From assembly GCF_000834635.1 (NCBI RefSeq), contig NZ_JXQV01000030.1, positions 186,001 to 250,000 of the forward strand: DNA of 64,000 bases. Direction: 5' to 3'. Positions 9,656-18,899 of this stretch are shown here, one piece after another. Source of the stretch: Agrobacterium tumefaciens. GTDB lineage: Bacteria > Pseudomonadota > Alphaproteobacteria > Rhizobiales > Rhizobiaceae. Within the stretch, counting starts at the first letter, position 1. Each line of letters opens with the position of its first letter. A program made the translations under genes and the position numbers. The notes under the pieces were generated by a model. The model did no database searches. It saw only the letters and a list, made by a program, of their open reading frames with translations, and was not told the origin of the DNA.

Positions 9656-10150
9656 ATGACGATTGCCTTTTACCCCGGATCATTTGATCCGATGACCAAC
9701 GGACATCTGGATATATTGTTTCAGGCGTTGAACGTTGCGTCGGAGGTTATCGTTGCTATCGGCATTCACCCCGGCAAATCACCGATGTTCAGCTTCGAGG
9801 AAAGGGCTGATCTGATCCGTCGTTCGATGAGCGATGTTTTGCCGGAAGCGGGCACACGTCTGCGGGTCGTCTCTTTTTCCAATCTGGTCGTGGATGCCGC
9901 TCGTGAACATGGCGCAACACTGCTGGTGCGCGGCCTGCGCGATGGTTCTGATCTCGACTACGAAATGCAGATGGCTGGCATGAACAGCCAGATGGCGCCT
10001 GATGTTCAGACCATCTTTCTGCCTGCGGCAACGGCATCCCGGCCCATTACCGCCACATTGGTTCGTCAGATCGCAGCAATGGGCGGTCGTGTAGAGTCCT
10101 TCGTGCCGAAAGCTGTGCTTGAAGCCCTTAACAGCAAGCTGAAACGCTAG
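9656..10150 (+). CDS. coaD: Phosphopantetheine adenylyltransferase CoaD
   Basis: 164 residues, usual length. It adenylylates 4'-phosphopantetheine to dephospho-CoA, the penultimate step of coenzyme A synthesis. The N-terminal [16 protein letters not shown] carries the T/HxGH nucleotidyltransferase motif, and [19 protein letters not shown] and the [13 protein letters not shown] (ISSTxVR-like) segment are present. The start has GGGAG just upstream. It is the first gene of a plus-strand run coaD-ppiA-ppiB-queA-tgt-pabB. Confidence 0.97.
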   Translation: MTIAFYPGSFDPMTNGHLDILFQALNVASEVIVAIGIHPGKSPMFSFEERADLIRRSMSDVLPEAGTRLRVVSFSNLVVDAAREHGATLLVRGLRDGSDLDYEMQMAGMNSQMAPDVQTIFLPAATASRPITATLVRQIAAMGGRVESFVPKAVLEALNSKLKR

Positions 10151-10178
10151 TTCAGCCATTATTCTGGAGCCAATTCCA

Positions 10179-10748
10179 ATGAAACTGCTTCGTTTTGCCT
10201 TTGCCGGCGCACTTTTTGTCAGCGCCGTTGCTGCCAGCACATTCGCTTCTGCTGCTGAATTTCTGGCTATCCAGCTTAAGGATGGCCCCGTCGTCATCCA
10301 GCTCGCGCCCGAAGTTGCGCCCAAGCACGTTGCGCAGATCAAGGCGCTGGCTGAAAAGGGTGCCTATGACAATGTCGCGTTCCACCGCGTCATTCCAGGC
10401 TTTATGGCCCAGACGGGTGATGTGCAATACGGCAATATGGCCAAATCCTTTGACGCCCAGCGCGCAGGAACAGGCGGCTCGGACCTGCCGGACCTTCCCG
10501 CCGAGTTTTCCAAGACACCGTTTGAGCGCGGCACGGTCGGCATGGCCCGCTCGCAGAGCCCCAACTCTGCCAACTCGCAGTTCTTCATCATGTTCGATCA
10601 GGGTTCGTTCCTGAACGGACAATATACCGTTGTTGGCCAGGTCGTGTCCGGCATGGAATTTGTCGACAAGATCAAGAAGGGCAAAGGCGGTAACGGCGAA
10701 GTTTCCGATCCTGACCGCATGGTCAAAGTTACCGTCGGCAAGAAATAA
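10179..10748 (+). CDS. ppiA: Periplasmic cyclophilin-type peptidyl-prolyl isomerase
   Basis: 189 residues with an N-terminal signal peptide (KLLRFAFAGALFVSAVAAST...SAA, cleavage near residue 23), so exported. The remainder is a cyclophilin: VAFHRVIPGFMAQTGD, the SQSPNSANSQFFIMF core and GQYTVVGQVVSGMEFVDKI. It catalyses cis-trans proline isomerisation during periplasmic folding. It sits 28 bases after coaD and 36 bases before a cytosolic paralogue of very similar sequence, which suggests an old tandem duplication. Confidence 0.94.
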   Translation: MKLLRFAFAGALFVSAVAASTFASAAEFLAIQLKDGPVVIQLAPEVAPKHVAQIKALAEKGAYDNVAFHRVIPGFMAQTGDVQYGNMAKSFDAQRAGTGGSDLPDLPAEFSKTPFERGTVGMARSQSPNSANSQFFIMFDQGSFLNGQYTVVGQVVSGMEFVDKIKKGKGGNGEVSDPDRMVKVTVGKK

Positions 10749-10784
10749 AACCGGGCGAAGACGCCCAAAATTAGGAGAGACATC

Positions 10785-11294
10785 ATGGCCGAGATCAAAG
10801 ATCCCGAAAACACCCTCATCATGGAAACAACGACTGGCAAGGTCGTGATCCAGCTTATGCCAGAAGTGGCACCGGGCCACGTTGCACGCATCAAGGAGCT
10901 GGTGTCCGAGCAGGCTTATGACGGCGTTGTTTTCCACCGCGTCATCACCGATTTCATGGCGCAGACAGGCGACGTGAAGTTCGGCAAGAAGGGCTCCGAG
11001 AGCTTCAACCCGGCACGCGCAGGCATGGGCGGCTCTGAAAAGCCTGACCTGCAGGCTGAATTTTCGGCCATTCCGCACGTTCGCGGCACATGCTCCATGG
11101 CCCGTTCGCAGAGCCCGAACTCTGCCAACTCGCAGTTCTTCATCTGCTTCACAGACAGCCCATGGCTGAACAAGCAGTACACTGTCTGGGGCCAGGTCAT
11201 TGAAGGCATGGAAGCCATCGACAAGATCAAGCGCGGCGAGCCTGTGAAGGATCCCGATTCGATCGTCTCCATCCGTCTTGCTTCTGCCGCTTAA
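10785..11294 (+). CDS. ppiB: Cytosolic cyclophilin-type peptidyl-prolyl isomerase
   Basis: 169 residues, no signal peptide. The cyclophilin core is complete: VVFHRVITDFMAQTGDVKFG, MARSQSPNSANSQFFICF and KQYTVWGQVIEGMEAIDKIKRGE. AGGAGAG lies about 7 bases before the ATG. It forms a tandem pair with the exported cyclophilin upstream, supplying the same activity on the other side of the membrane. A strong terminator follows 20 bases after the stop, so queA is likely to be transcribed separately or by readthrough. Confidence 0.95.
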   Translation: MAEIKDPENTLIMETTTGKVVIQLMPEVAPGHVARIKELVSEQAYDGVVFHRVITDFMAQTGDVKFGKKGSESFNPARAGMGGSEKPDLQAEFSAIPHVRGTCSMARSQSPNSANSQFFICFTDSPWLNKQYTVWGQVIEGMEAIDKIKRGEPVKDPDSIVSIRLASAA

Positions 11295-11314
11295 GCGTAG
11301 GATAAAGACTTGTC

Positions 11315-11347
11315 ACCCGCCTCGCAGGCAACTGCGGGGCGGGTTTT
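11315..11347 (+). terminator. Intrinsic terminator after ppiB
   Basis: Thirteen-pair stem, 11315-11327 with 11332-11344 (one G-U pair), loop GCAA, then TTTT. It ends 20 bases before the chosen queA start and argues against a queA start further upstream. Confidence 0.88.
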
Positions 11348-11366
11348 GATATTCAAGAGCCCCATC

Positions 11367-12449
11367 ATGCGTGTAGACCTTTTCGACTTCGACCTTCCAG
11401 ATGAGAATATTGCGCTTCGCCCGGCCAATCCGCGTGACAGTGCGCGTTTGCTTGTGGTCGATCCGAATGTGGACCGCATGACGGACCATCAGGTTTTCGA
11501 TCTTACCGGCTTTCTGAAACCCGGCGATGCGCTGGTGTTTAACGATACGCGGGTGATTCCCGCCCAGCTGGAAGGTGTGCGTCTGCGCGAGGGTGCGCCG
11601 GAAACGGCTGTTTCCGCCACGCTGCATATGCGTGTTGATGCCAGCCGCTGGAAGGCTTTTGCGCGGCCCGGCAAACGCATCAAGCAGAATGATCGCATCC
11701 GCTTTGGCTACGAGCGCGACAATGCCTGCGGTCTGGCGTTCTTGGAAGCGACGGTTGAGGAGAAAGGCGAAGAGGGCGAAATCACCCTGCTTTTCGATCT
11801 CTCAGGCCCCGCCCTTGACGAAGCCATCGCATCTGTCGGCCATATTCCGCTTCCGCCCTATATAGCGGCCAAGCGCCCTGAAGACGCACAGGACCAGACG
11901 GATTACCAGACCATCTATGCTCGCGAAAAAGGTGCTGTTGCGGCACCCACCGCAGGCCTGCATTTCACGCCCGAGCTTTTCGAAAAGCTCGATCAGGCAG
12001 GGGTGGAACGCCATTTCGTGACGCTGCATGTGGGCGCAGGCACATTTTTGCCGGTCAAGGCTGATGACACTGAGGAGCACAAGATGCACCTTGAAATCGG
12101 CTATGTATCCGAAGAGACTGCTGCGAAGCTGAATGCCGTCAAGGAGCGGGGCGGGCGCATCATCTGCGTTGGTACCACCTCGCTGCGCCTGATCGAGAGT
12201 GCCGCGACAGATGAAGGCCAGATCAAGCCTTGGTCTGGCGCGACTGGCATTTTCATAACGCCGGGATATCGGTTCAAGGCGGTCGATATTCTGATGACGA
12301 ATTTTCATCTGCCGAAGTCCACGCTGTTCATGCTGGTGTCGGCATTCTGCGGGCTGGAGACGATGCGCAAGGCCTATGCCCACTCGATCTCGACCGGCTA
12401 CCGTTTTTATTCCTATGGCGATTCCAGCCTGCTTTTTCGGAAGAACTGA
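11367..12449 (+). CDS. queA: S-adenosylmethionine:tRNA ribosyltransferase-isomerase QueA
   Basis: 360 residues. It transfers the ribosyl part of SAM to preQ1-modified tRNA to make epoxyqueuosine. Starts [20 protein letters not shown] and contains [39 protein letters not shown] and [18 protein letters not shown], all typical. ATG 11367 is chosen because an in-frame start at 11310 would overlap the ppiB terminator. Its stop overlaps the tgt start (TGATG), so the two queuosine genes are translationally coupled. Confidence 0.97.
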   Translation: MRVDLFDFDLPDENIALRPANPRDSARLLVVDPNVDRMTDHQVFDLTGFLKPGDALVFNDTRVIPAQLEGVRLREGAPETAVSATLHMRVDASRWKAFARPGKRIKQNDRIRFGYERDNACGLAFLEATVEEKGEEGEITLLFDLSGPALDEAIASVGHIPLPPYIAAKRPEDAQDQTDYQTIYAREKGAVAAPTAGLHFTPELFEKLDQAGVERHFVTLHVGAGTFLPVKADDTEEHKMHLEIGYVSEETAAKLNAVKERGGRIICVGTTSLRLIESAATDEGQIKPWSGATGIFITPGYRFKAVDILMTNFHLPKSTLFMLVSAFCGLETMRKAYAHSISTGYRFYSYGDSSLLFRKN

Positions 12450-13579
12450 TGCAAGAGAACTTTACCTTCACCCTCAAAGCAACCAGCGGCGGCGCGCGCC
12501 TTGGCGAAGTTGCCATGCCACGCGGCGTCATCCGCACACCGGCATTCATGCCGGTCGGCACGGTTGGCACCGTCAAGGCCATGTATCTGGATCAGGTGCG
12601 CGATCTGGGTGCTGATGTTATTTTGGGCAACACCTACCATCTGATGCTGCGGCCCGGTGCGGAGCGCGTGGCGCGACTGGGCGGCCTGCATGAGCTGATC
12701 CGCTGGCCGCACCCGATCCTCACCGATAGCGGCGGGTTTCAGGTCATGTCGCTGTCTGGGCTGCGCAAGCTGGATGAGAAGGGCGTAACCTTCAAAAGCC
12801 ATATCGATGGCTCCTATCACCACATGTCACCGGAACGCTCGATCGAGATCCAGGGGCTGCTGGGTTCTGATATCCAGATGCAGCTGGACGAGTGCGTTGC
12901 ACTGCCAGCAGAGCGCAAGGAAATCGAGCGCGCCATGGAAATGTCGCTGCGCTGGGCAGAGCGTTGCCGCGTTGCGTTCGGCGAACAGCCGGGCAAGGCC
13001 ATGTTCGGCATCGTGCAGGGTGGCGACCAGCCGGATCTGCGTATCCGCTCAGCTGAAGCACTGAAGCAGCTTGATCTGAAGGGCTACGCGGTTGGTGGCC
13101 TTGCTGTGGGTGAGCCGCAAGAAGTGATGCTGGGCATGCTCGACATTACCGTTCCGGCCTTGCCGAGCGAAAAGCCGCGCTACCTGATGGGCGTGGGAAC
13201 ACCGGATGACCTGCTGAAATCCGTGGCGCGTGGCATCGATATGTTCGACTGCGTCATGCCGACACGCTCGGGCCGTCATGGTCTGGCCTTCACCCGCCGT
13301 GGCCGCGTCAACCTTCGCAACGCCCGCCATGCGGAAGACATGCGTCCGCTGGACGAACAGTCCAACTGCCCGGCATCGCGCGATTACTCCCGTGCCTATC
13401 TGCACCATCTCTCGCGCTCCAACGAGGCGCTCGGCGGCATGCTGCTCTCCTGGCACAATCTGGCCTATTATCAGGAACTGATGCAGGGCATCCGCAAATC
13501 CATCGAAGAGGGCCGCTTTGCGGATTTCTACGCCGAGACCATTGAAATGTGGGCGAAAGGCGATATCGATCGCCTATGA
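12449..13579 (+). CDS. tgt: Queuine/preQ1 tRNA-guanine transglycosylase Tgt
   Basis: 376 residues. It exchanges guanine-34 of GU(N) anticodon tRNAs for preQ1. Clear motifs: [24 protein letters not shown] with the catalytic Asp, [36 protein letters not shown] and the zinc-site region near [21 protein letters not shown]. Start ATG at 12449 shares a base with the queA stop. Tgt acts before QueA in the pathway, although it is encoded second. Confidence 0.97.
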   Translation: MQENFTFTLKATSGGARLGEVAMPRGVIRTPAFMPVGTVGTVKAMYLDQVRDLGADVILGNTYHLMLRPGAERVARLGGLHELIRWPHPILTDSGGFQVMSLSGLRKLDEKGVTFKSHIDGSYHHMSPERSIEIQGLLGSDIQMQLDECVALPAERKEIERAMEMSLRWAERCRVAFGEQPGKAMFGIVQGGDQPDLRIRSAEALKQLDLKGYAVGGLAVGEPQEVMLGMLDITVPALPSEKPRYLMGVGTPDDLLKSVARGIDMFDCVMPTRSGRHGLAFTRRGRVNLRNARHAEDMRPLDEQSNCPASRDYSRAYLHHLSRSNEALGGMLLSWHNLAYYQELMQGIRKSIEEGRFADFYAETIEMWAKGDIDRL

Positions 13580-13600
13580 TGTCATTTATGGCCGGATCGA

Positions 13601-14746
13601 ATGGATTTGACTTCGCCCTATGTTCTGTTTCGCGATGACAAGACCGGCACGGTAACGCTGTTTACCGAGCCGGACGAGCTTATCGTGGCAAATGAGGCGG
13701 AGGACTTCTTTCCGGCGCTGGAGCGGATGCAGGCCGCGCGTGCCAGTGGCAAATATCTTGCCGGTTACATGTCCTATGAAGCCGGATATCTTTTCGAGCC
13801 TAAATTGGCACCGCTTGCGCAGGTGAAGCGGGATGTGCCTCTGCTGTGCTTTGGCGTGTTCACGTCACCCTCCAGTGATATCTCGCCGCCACCGTCTCTC
13901 ATGAATGCGGACGATTTTCTGAGCGATATCAAGCCCGGATGGACGCTTGACGAATACAGCGCGCAATTTGCAAGACTGCACCAGCATCTGCGGCAGGGTG
14001 ATTGCTACCAAGCCAATCTGACCATGCCGATCAATGCCCGCTGGTCGGGTGATCCGCTGACCGCATTCTGGTCGCTTATAGCAAGGCAGCCGGTCAAATA
14101 CGGCGCGCTTCTCGATCTCGGTGGCCCTGTCATCCTCTCGCGTTCACCGGAGCTTTTCTTCTCCGTGAAAGACGGGTGGATCGAGACGCATCCCATGAAG
14201 GGAACGGTCAAGCGTGGCGCATCACCTGAAGATGACGCCGCATTGATCGCGACCATGCTGGAGGATGAGAAGACACAGGCCGAAAACCGCATGATCGTGG
14301 ATCTCCTGCGCAATGACATATCCCGCATCATCGAGGTCGGCACACTGGAAGTGCCCAAGCTGTTCCACATCGAAACCTATCCCACTGTGCACCAGATGGT
14401 GAGCCATGTGCGGGGCAAGCTTTTGCCTGATATGACCGTCACGGATATTTTCGCAGCACTCTTCCCATGTGGCTCGATAACGGGTGCGCCGAAAATGCGG
14501 GCGATGGAAATTCTGCACGATCTGGAAACTGGCCCACGCAACGCCTATTGCGGCGCAATCGGCATCATGTCACCCGATGGAGATATGCGGTTCTCGGTGT
14601 CGATCCGGACCATCACGCTGTTTGAGGATGGCAACGCCACCTTCAATGTGGGCGGCGGGATCGTGTTCGATTCGGTGGCTGAAGCGGAATATGAAGAGTG
14701 CCTGCTAAAGGCGAAGTTTGCGACGGGTGACAGGCGGCTGGGGTAG
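13601..14746 (+). CDS. pabB: Aminodeoxychorismate synthase component I (PabB)
   Basis: 381 residues of the chorismate-utilising family. It makes 4-amino-4-deoxychorismate for folate. The C-terminal catalytic half shows HPMKGTVKRG, matching the PIKGT lysine motif used to tell PabB from TrpE, then ENRMIVDLLRNDISRI, HQMVSHVRG and PCGSITGAPKMRAMEI. No glutaminase (PabA) or PabC domain is fused; a partner must be encoded elsewhere. It starts 21 bases after tgt. It is somewhat short for PabB because the N-terminal half is reduced. Confidence 0.92.
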   Translation: MDLTSPYVLFRDDKTGTVTLFTEPDELIVANEAEDFFPALERMQAARASGKYLAGYMSYEAGYLFEPKLAPLAQVKRDVPLLCFGVFTSPSSDISPPPSLMNADDFLSDIKPGWTLDEYSAQFARLHQHLRQGDCYQANLTMPINARWSGDPLTAFWSLIARQPVKYGALLDLGGPVILSRSPELFFSVKDGWIETHPMKGTVKRGASPEDDAALIATMLEDEKTQAENRMIVDLLRNDISRIIEVGTLEVPKLFHIETYPTVHQMVSHVRGKLLPDMTVTDIFAALFPCGSITGAPKMRAMEILHDLETGPRNAYCGAIGIMSPDGDMRFSVSIRTITLFEDGNATFNVGGGIVFDSVAEAEYEECLLKAKFATGDRRLG

Positions 14747-14784
14747 AGCTGTTTGGCTAGACCGATGGCACTACATGCACCGTG

Positions 14785-14872
14785 AACGTCATCCTCGGGC
14801 TTGTCCCGAGGATCTGACGAACCCCAACATTGAACGTGTTCAGATCCTCGGGACAAGCCCGAGGATGACGTT
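14785..14872. repeat. Long perfect inverted repeat (intergenic palindromic element)
   Basis: Two 32-base arms (14785-14816 and 14841-14872) are exact reverse complements around a 24-base centre. Each arm is itself a hairpin (CCTCGGGCTTGTCCCGAGG). From memory, this GTCATCCTCGGGCTTGTCCC-type sequence is a dispersed intergenic repeat in rhizobia and related Alphaproteobacteria. Only one copy was noticed in this window. It lies between the convergent pabB and adhC and could also act as a two-way terminator, although no T-run follows. Confidence 0.85.
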
Positions 14873-14968
14873 GAGGTTGCCTTGCTCCTCTCGTCTTTTC
14901 GGCAAAACAGGAACGGCATTTCCCAATAGCAGCATCCTCCGGCGCATGGCACCGAAGGACAATTTTGC

Positions 14969-14984
14969 TTGATTGATCAATCAA
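14969..14984. repeat. 16-base perfect palindrome abutting the adhC stop
   Basis: TTGATTGATCAATCAA, exact palindrome built of a four-base repeat, ending one base before the adhC stop codon. It may form the stem of a 3'-end hairpin for adhC; no strong T-run follows on the minus strand. Confidence 0.5.
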
Positions 14985-16112
14985 TCAATAAACGACAACG
15001 CCGCGGATGCTTTCGCCCGAATGCATCATGTCGAAGCCCTTGTTGATGTCTTCCAGCGGCATGGTGTGGGTGATCATTGGATCGATCTGAATCTTGCCTT
15101 CCATGTACCATTCGACAATCTTCGGAACGTCGGTGCGGCCACGGGCGCCACCGAAGGCGGTGCCCATCCAGTTGCGGCCTGTGACCAGCTGGAAGGGACG
15201 CGTAGAGATTTCCTGTCCTGCACCGGCCACGCCGATGACGACCGACTTGCCCCAGCCGCGATGCGATGATTCCAGCGCCTGACGCATGACCTTTGTGTTG
15301 CCGGTGCAATCGAATGTATAATCTGCGCCGCCAATCGTGTCGCCGTTGCGTTTGGTCAGATTGACGAGATAAGGCACAATGTCGTCACCGACTTCCTTTG
15401 GATTGACGAAGTGCGTCATTCCAAACTTTTCACCCCAGGCCTTGCGGTCATTGTTGATATCGACGCCGATAATCATGTCGGCACCGGCAAGACGCAGGCC
15501 CTGAAGCACGTTGAGGCCAATGCCACCGAGACCGAAGACGATGGCCGTCGAGCCGATCTCGACCTTGGCGGTGTTGATGACGGCACCAATGCCCGTCGTT
15601 ACGCCACAGCCGATGTAGCAAATCTTGTCGAAAGGCGCGTCGGGATTGACCTTGGCCAGCGCAATTTCTGGCAGAACCGTGAAATTCGCAAAGGTCGAGC
15701 AGCCCATATAGTGGAAGATCTTGTCCTTGCCGATGGAAAAGCGGCTGGTACCGTCTGGCATCAGGCCCTGGCCCTGCGTGGCGCGGATGGAGGTGCAGAG
15801 GTTCGTTTTACGGCTGAGGCAAGAATAGCATTCGCGGCACTCGGGCGTGTAGAGCGGAATGACGTGATCGCCCTTCTTCAGCGACGTCACACCCGGGCCG
15901 ACGTCGACAACGATGCCTGCACCCTCATGGCCGAGAATGGCTGGAAACAGGCCTTCCGGGTCTGCGCCTGAGAGCGTAAAATCATCCGTGTGGCAGATGC
16001 CGGTCGCCTTGACCTCGATCAGCACTTCGCCAGCGCGTGGTCCTTCAAGCTGAACCGTCATGATTTCAAGTGGCTTGCCTGCCTGAACAGCGACTGCGGC
16101 GCGAACGTCCAT
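14985..16112 (-). CDS. adhC: S-(hydroxymethyl)glutathione dehydrogenase / class III alcohol dehydrogenase
   Basis: 375 residues. It oxidises S-hydroxymethylglutathione in formaldehyde detoxification and can also reduce S-nitrosoglutathione. Zinc-dependent MDR fold: catalytic zinc region GICHTDDFTLSG, GHEGAGIVVDVG, the four-Cys structural zinc loop CRECYSCLSRKTNLC, and the NAD site FGLGGIGLNVLQG. I start at MDVRAAVAVQ because GGAG lies 6 bases before it; an ATG four codons earlier (16124) has no ribosome site. It stands alone; the glutathione-formaldehyde activating enzyme and S-formylglutathione hydrolase are not adjacent. Confidence 0.95.
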   Translation of the reverse strand: MDVRAAVAVQAGKPLEIMTVQLEGPRAGEVLIEVKATGICHTDDFTLSGADPEGLFPAILGHEGAGIVVDVGPGVTSLKKGDHVIPLYTPECRECYSCLSRKTNLCTSIRATQGQGLMPDGTSRFSIGKDKIFHYMGCSTFANFTVLPEIALAKVNPDAPFDKICYIGCGVTTGIGAVINTAKVEIGSTAIVFGLGGIGLNVLQGLRLAGADMIIGVDINNDRKAWGEKFGMTHFVNPKEVGDDIVPYLVNLTKRNGDTIGGADYTFDCTGNTKVMRQALESSHRGWGKSVVIGVAGAGQEISTRPFQLVTGRNWMGTAFGGARGRTDVPKIVEWYMEGKIQIDPMITHTMPLEDINKGFDMMHSGESIRGVVVY

Positions 16113-16196
16113 TTGCGTCTCCATGATTGCTTTGTAAATTCGAAAAGACTTTTGCCCGACCTCAGCGGTAGGAACAAGGGTAGGTGTCGATTTTCG

Positions 16197-17135
16197 TCAA
16201 ACTTCTGAAACCGCAACGATGGTGCGGTTTGCGGCGCGGCGCTCTCGCCAGATGATGAAAAGGCCTGATGCAACGATGATGACAATGCCGAGCCATTTCG
16301 ATGCCGTTGGAAAATCTGAAAACAGCACGTAGCCCAGCACGGTTGCGGAAATGATTTCGAAATACTGAAACGGGGCGAGCAGGGACACGGGCGCCAGCCG
16401 AAATGCCTTCACGACGAGGAGGTGCATGTAGCCGGATATGGAACCGAGCAACACAAGCAGAACAAGGCCATGGCCCCAGCCGGGCAGGGACATTTCGAAA
16501 TTCACATCGCCAAGCCCGTGGCCGATCAGCAAGGCCACGGCCATGAACACGGTCCCGGCAATGCCTGCCATGGTCTGCATAACGAGCGGGCTGTCTGCAT
16601 CTCCCATCGCACGGTTCAGAAACAGATAGAGCGTGAAAAGGAATGCGCAGGCAACCGGCAAAAGCGAGGTCCAGCCGAAGACTTCGAAGCTTGGCTGTAT
16701 GACGATCATCGCGCCGATGAAACCGACGGCTATTGCAGACCAGCGCATCCAGCCGACCCTTTCGCCCAGAAACAGCGCGGACATCATTGTGAGCAGAAAC
16801 GGTTCGACGAAATAGATGGCAAAGACATCTGCCAGCGGCATGTATTTGACCGCCGCAAAGAAGCAGAGGCTGGCCGCCGCATGCAGCACGCCGCGCAGCA
16901 GGTTCAGCCAGGGGCGTTTGGCCGCCAGCAACGCCTTTGGCGACATGATCATCAGCAATGGAAGTGTGCAGACGAGCTGAAAGAAGAACCGATAGAACGT
17001 GACCTGCGCAGGAGACATGCCTTCGCTGACCGCCATATATTTCGCAATCGCGTCCATGATCGGCAGCACGATCATGCAGCCGGCCATGATCAGCATGCCC
17101 TTCAGTGCGTCCGAATTTGTGATTGTCGAGGTCAT
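16197..17135 (-). CDS. EamA/DMT-family transporter
   Basis: About 312 residues with around ten hydrophobic helices in two EamA halves (for example FAIYFVEPFLLTMMSALFLGERV closing the first). The start is ambiguous: ATG 17135 has GGTGA about 5 bases upstream, while ATG 17168 adds 11 residues with only a weak site. It is a presumed inner-membrane exporter of unknown substrate and is not closely similar to the DMT gene at 2234. It is divergent from nothing and lies 84 bases beyond adhC on the same strand. Confidence 0.85.
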   Translation of the reverse strand: MTSTITNSDALKGMLIMAGCMIVLPIMDAIAKYMAVSEGMSPAQVTFYRFFFQLVCTLPLLMIMSPKALLAAKRPWLNLLRGVLHAAASLCFFAAVKYMPLADVFAIYFVEPFLLTMMSALFLGERVGWMRWSAIAVGFIGAMIVIQPSFEVFGWTSLLPVACAFLFTLYLFLNRAMGDADSPLVMQTMAGIAGTVFMAVALLIGHGLGDVNFEMSLPGWGHGLVLLVLLGSISGYMHLLVVKAFRLAPVSLLAPFQYFEIISATVLGYVLFSDFPTASKWLGIVIIVASGLFIIWRERRAANRTIVAVSEV

Positions 17136-17249
17136 TCGATCACCATTTGTTCCGAAAATGACCTTCATCTGAGTCTTAACGCCGTTGCAACCGGAATGAC
17201 GTAAAAACTGGATTTGGGCGAGGGCAGGCTTGCATAGCTGATGACGTTG

Positions 17250-17280
17250 CCCGCATGGCCCGTTTGAGGGGCCATGCGGG
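17250..17280 (-). other. Stable hairpin beyond the FliO-like gene
   Basis: Twelve-base perfect stem CCCGCATGGCCC (17250-17261) / GGGCCATGCGGG (17269-17280), seven-base loop, about 10 bases past the stop. It has no clear T-run, so it is either a weak terminator or an mRNA 3'-end stabiliser. Confidence 0.55.
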
Positions 17281-17290
17281 TTGCGTCACT

Positions 17291-18541
17291 TCATTTGTCG
17301 CGGGTGACGGACATTTCACCGAAGATGCGGGCCATTTCCTTCTGGACATTCTCGTCCGTGGAGCTGCTCGTATTTGCAGGAGCAACCCGTTCCGGCTCAA
17401 TCTTTCCACCGAGTTGCTCAAGGGTGACGGCAGGCGCACCAGCGGCATTGTTGCGAGCAATTTCCGCCTCAAGGAAGCTTTCGAAATCACTGGTCAGTTG
17501 ATCGCCGAAAACAGCGCCGTTTTCATCTGGTGCGAGCGGCGCTGGTTTGGCCGGGCTTGCCGTGGCGGTGATGGGTGCCTCGGCGCGGTATGTGGGCAGC
17601 ACGCGCTCCCTTGCGGCTTCAAGAAAGTCGACAGCACTGTTTTGATCGATGACCGGCGCGGTGAAGGCAGGCTCCGGCTCAATTGATGGCGCTGGTGCAG
17701 GCGCTTGGATAACGGGCGGTTCCTGCACGGCGGGGGCTGACGGTTTTGGCCTCGCAACGGGTTCGGCTGCCATGGCTGCCGGTGTCATCGCGGGCACCAC
17801 CGCGGCTGTGAGCGGCGCAGACGCAGGCTCTCTGGCAAAGCTTTTCGGCGCGTTGGAAACGTCTGGAGCGGCTTGTGCTGCTGGTGGCGCTGGTCTTGGT
17901 GGGGGTTGGGGTGCCGGTTGGGCTGGGGCCGCGGTGCTTGCCGCAGGCGCTTGGGAAGGGGCGGGCCTTGGTGCTGGCGCTGCTGGCGATGGTGCAACGG
18001 GTGCAGGTGTTGGCCGCGCAGCAACAGGCGGTGCGGGCTGTGCAACTGGTTGTGGAGCAGGTGAGGGAGCACGTGCCGGTCTTGGCTCAGGCTGGGGTGC
18101 GATTGCTCTCGGTGCCACTGGCACAGGCGTGCGCAACTCCGCCTCGGTGCTTGGCGTCAGTGCTCTTGTCCGTTCGGCTGCAATTGCCTTCTCGGGAGCC
18201 GTGGTTTCAAGCATCGCATTCTGCGGCTCTTGCACATCCTTCATGAAGGGAATGGCACCGATCCCGCTCTCAATCACGATATCTGTCGGGCCGCCGATCA
18301 TGACGAGATGTTCGACATTGTCCCGGCGAACGAGAACGAGCCTGCGGCGCGCATCGACGGCGGTTGCATCCAGAACCTGCAGGCGGGGTTGGCGATTTTT
18401 GCCGCCGCGAATGAAGGGGGAAGATCCGCCACGCCGGCGAATGATCCACAAGATGATTGCCAGAGCCAGAAGCGCCGCGCCGACGCCAACGACAGCAACG
18501 ATGAGGTTGTTGCCATAAGCGCCGATAAATTCGTCCATCAT
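17291..18541 (-). CDS. FliO-like membrane protein with long Pro/Ala-rich tail
   Basis: 416 residues from ATG 18541 (an earlier in-frame start at 18586 has poorer context). One membrane helix (NNLIVAVVGVGAALLALAII, about residues 9-30) is followed by basic residues and a small domain LQVLDATAVDARRRLVLVRR...HLVMIGGPTDIVIE (about 48-95) that matches the FliO/MopB pattern of flagellar export-gate assembly factors. After that come about 300 residues of low complexity, very rich in Pro and Ala. FliO itself is normally about 100-150 residues and encoded among flagellar genes; this gene is next to cckA with none nearby. FliO-like is a domain resemblance, and the actual role is unknown. Confidence 0.65.
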   Translation of the reverse strand: MMDEFIGAYGNNLIVAVVGVGAALLALAIILWIIRRRGGSSPFIRGGKNRQPRLQVLDATAVDARRRLVLVRRDNVEHLVMIGGPTDIVIESGIGAIPFMKDVQEPQNAMLETTAPEKAIAAERTRALTPSTEAELRTPVPVAPRAIAPQPEPRPARAPSPAPQPVAQPAPPVAARPTPAPVAPSPAAPAPRPAPSQAPAASTAAPAQPAPQPPPRPAPPAAQAAPDVSNAPKSFAREPASAPLTAAVVPAMTPAAMAAEPVARPKPSAPAVQEPPVIQAPAPAPSIEPEPAFTAPVIDQNSAVDFLEAARERVLPTYRAEAPITATASPAKPAPLAPDENGAVFGDQLTSDFESFLEAEIARNNAAGAPAVTLEQLGGKIEPERVAPANTSSSTDENVQKEMARIFGEMSVTRDK

Positions 18542-18899
18542 GGAGCCAATCCCTTTGGTCTTTTGTCGGTCAAATGAATGTCGCACCTGAAGTCATCAAG
18601 CTATTCGGTGCGAAAAGACGATTTTTTTCCGTTGAGTACAAGTTTTTATGCGTTGGACTTAGCCAAATTGCTGAGCATTTCAACCGTCCTCAACGCTTCG
18701 ACGTGGCAAAGGTGCCACGCGAGCCCCGATATCGCATGAAAAATGTTGCATTCGCTGTGTATTGACAAAGGTTTATGGGGGCTTGGAGCTTTTTGACATT
18801 TGAGCGAATTGCTACAAGGGATAGACAAAGACGATTCCGTTCGGGGCATTTGTGCCCGAATGCGCGGGGATCGGCAAAACTGCAAGGGTTAGAGCCTCA
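18542..18899. other. Divergent intergenic region between the FliO-like gene and cckA
   Basis: 358 bases that must carry promoters for two divergent genes. TTGACA occurs at 18762-18767 and 18793-18798 on the plus strand, but neither has a convincing -10 at 17 bases. A 63-codon frame at 18574-18765 has no ribosome site and I do not call it. No CtrA full site was seen. Confidence 0.5.

Noticed and set aside
18574-18765. 63-codon ORF between the FliO-like gene and cckA
   Set aside because: No ribosome site, no hydrophobic or domain pattern, and it sits where divergent promoters are expected.
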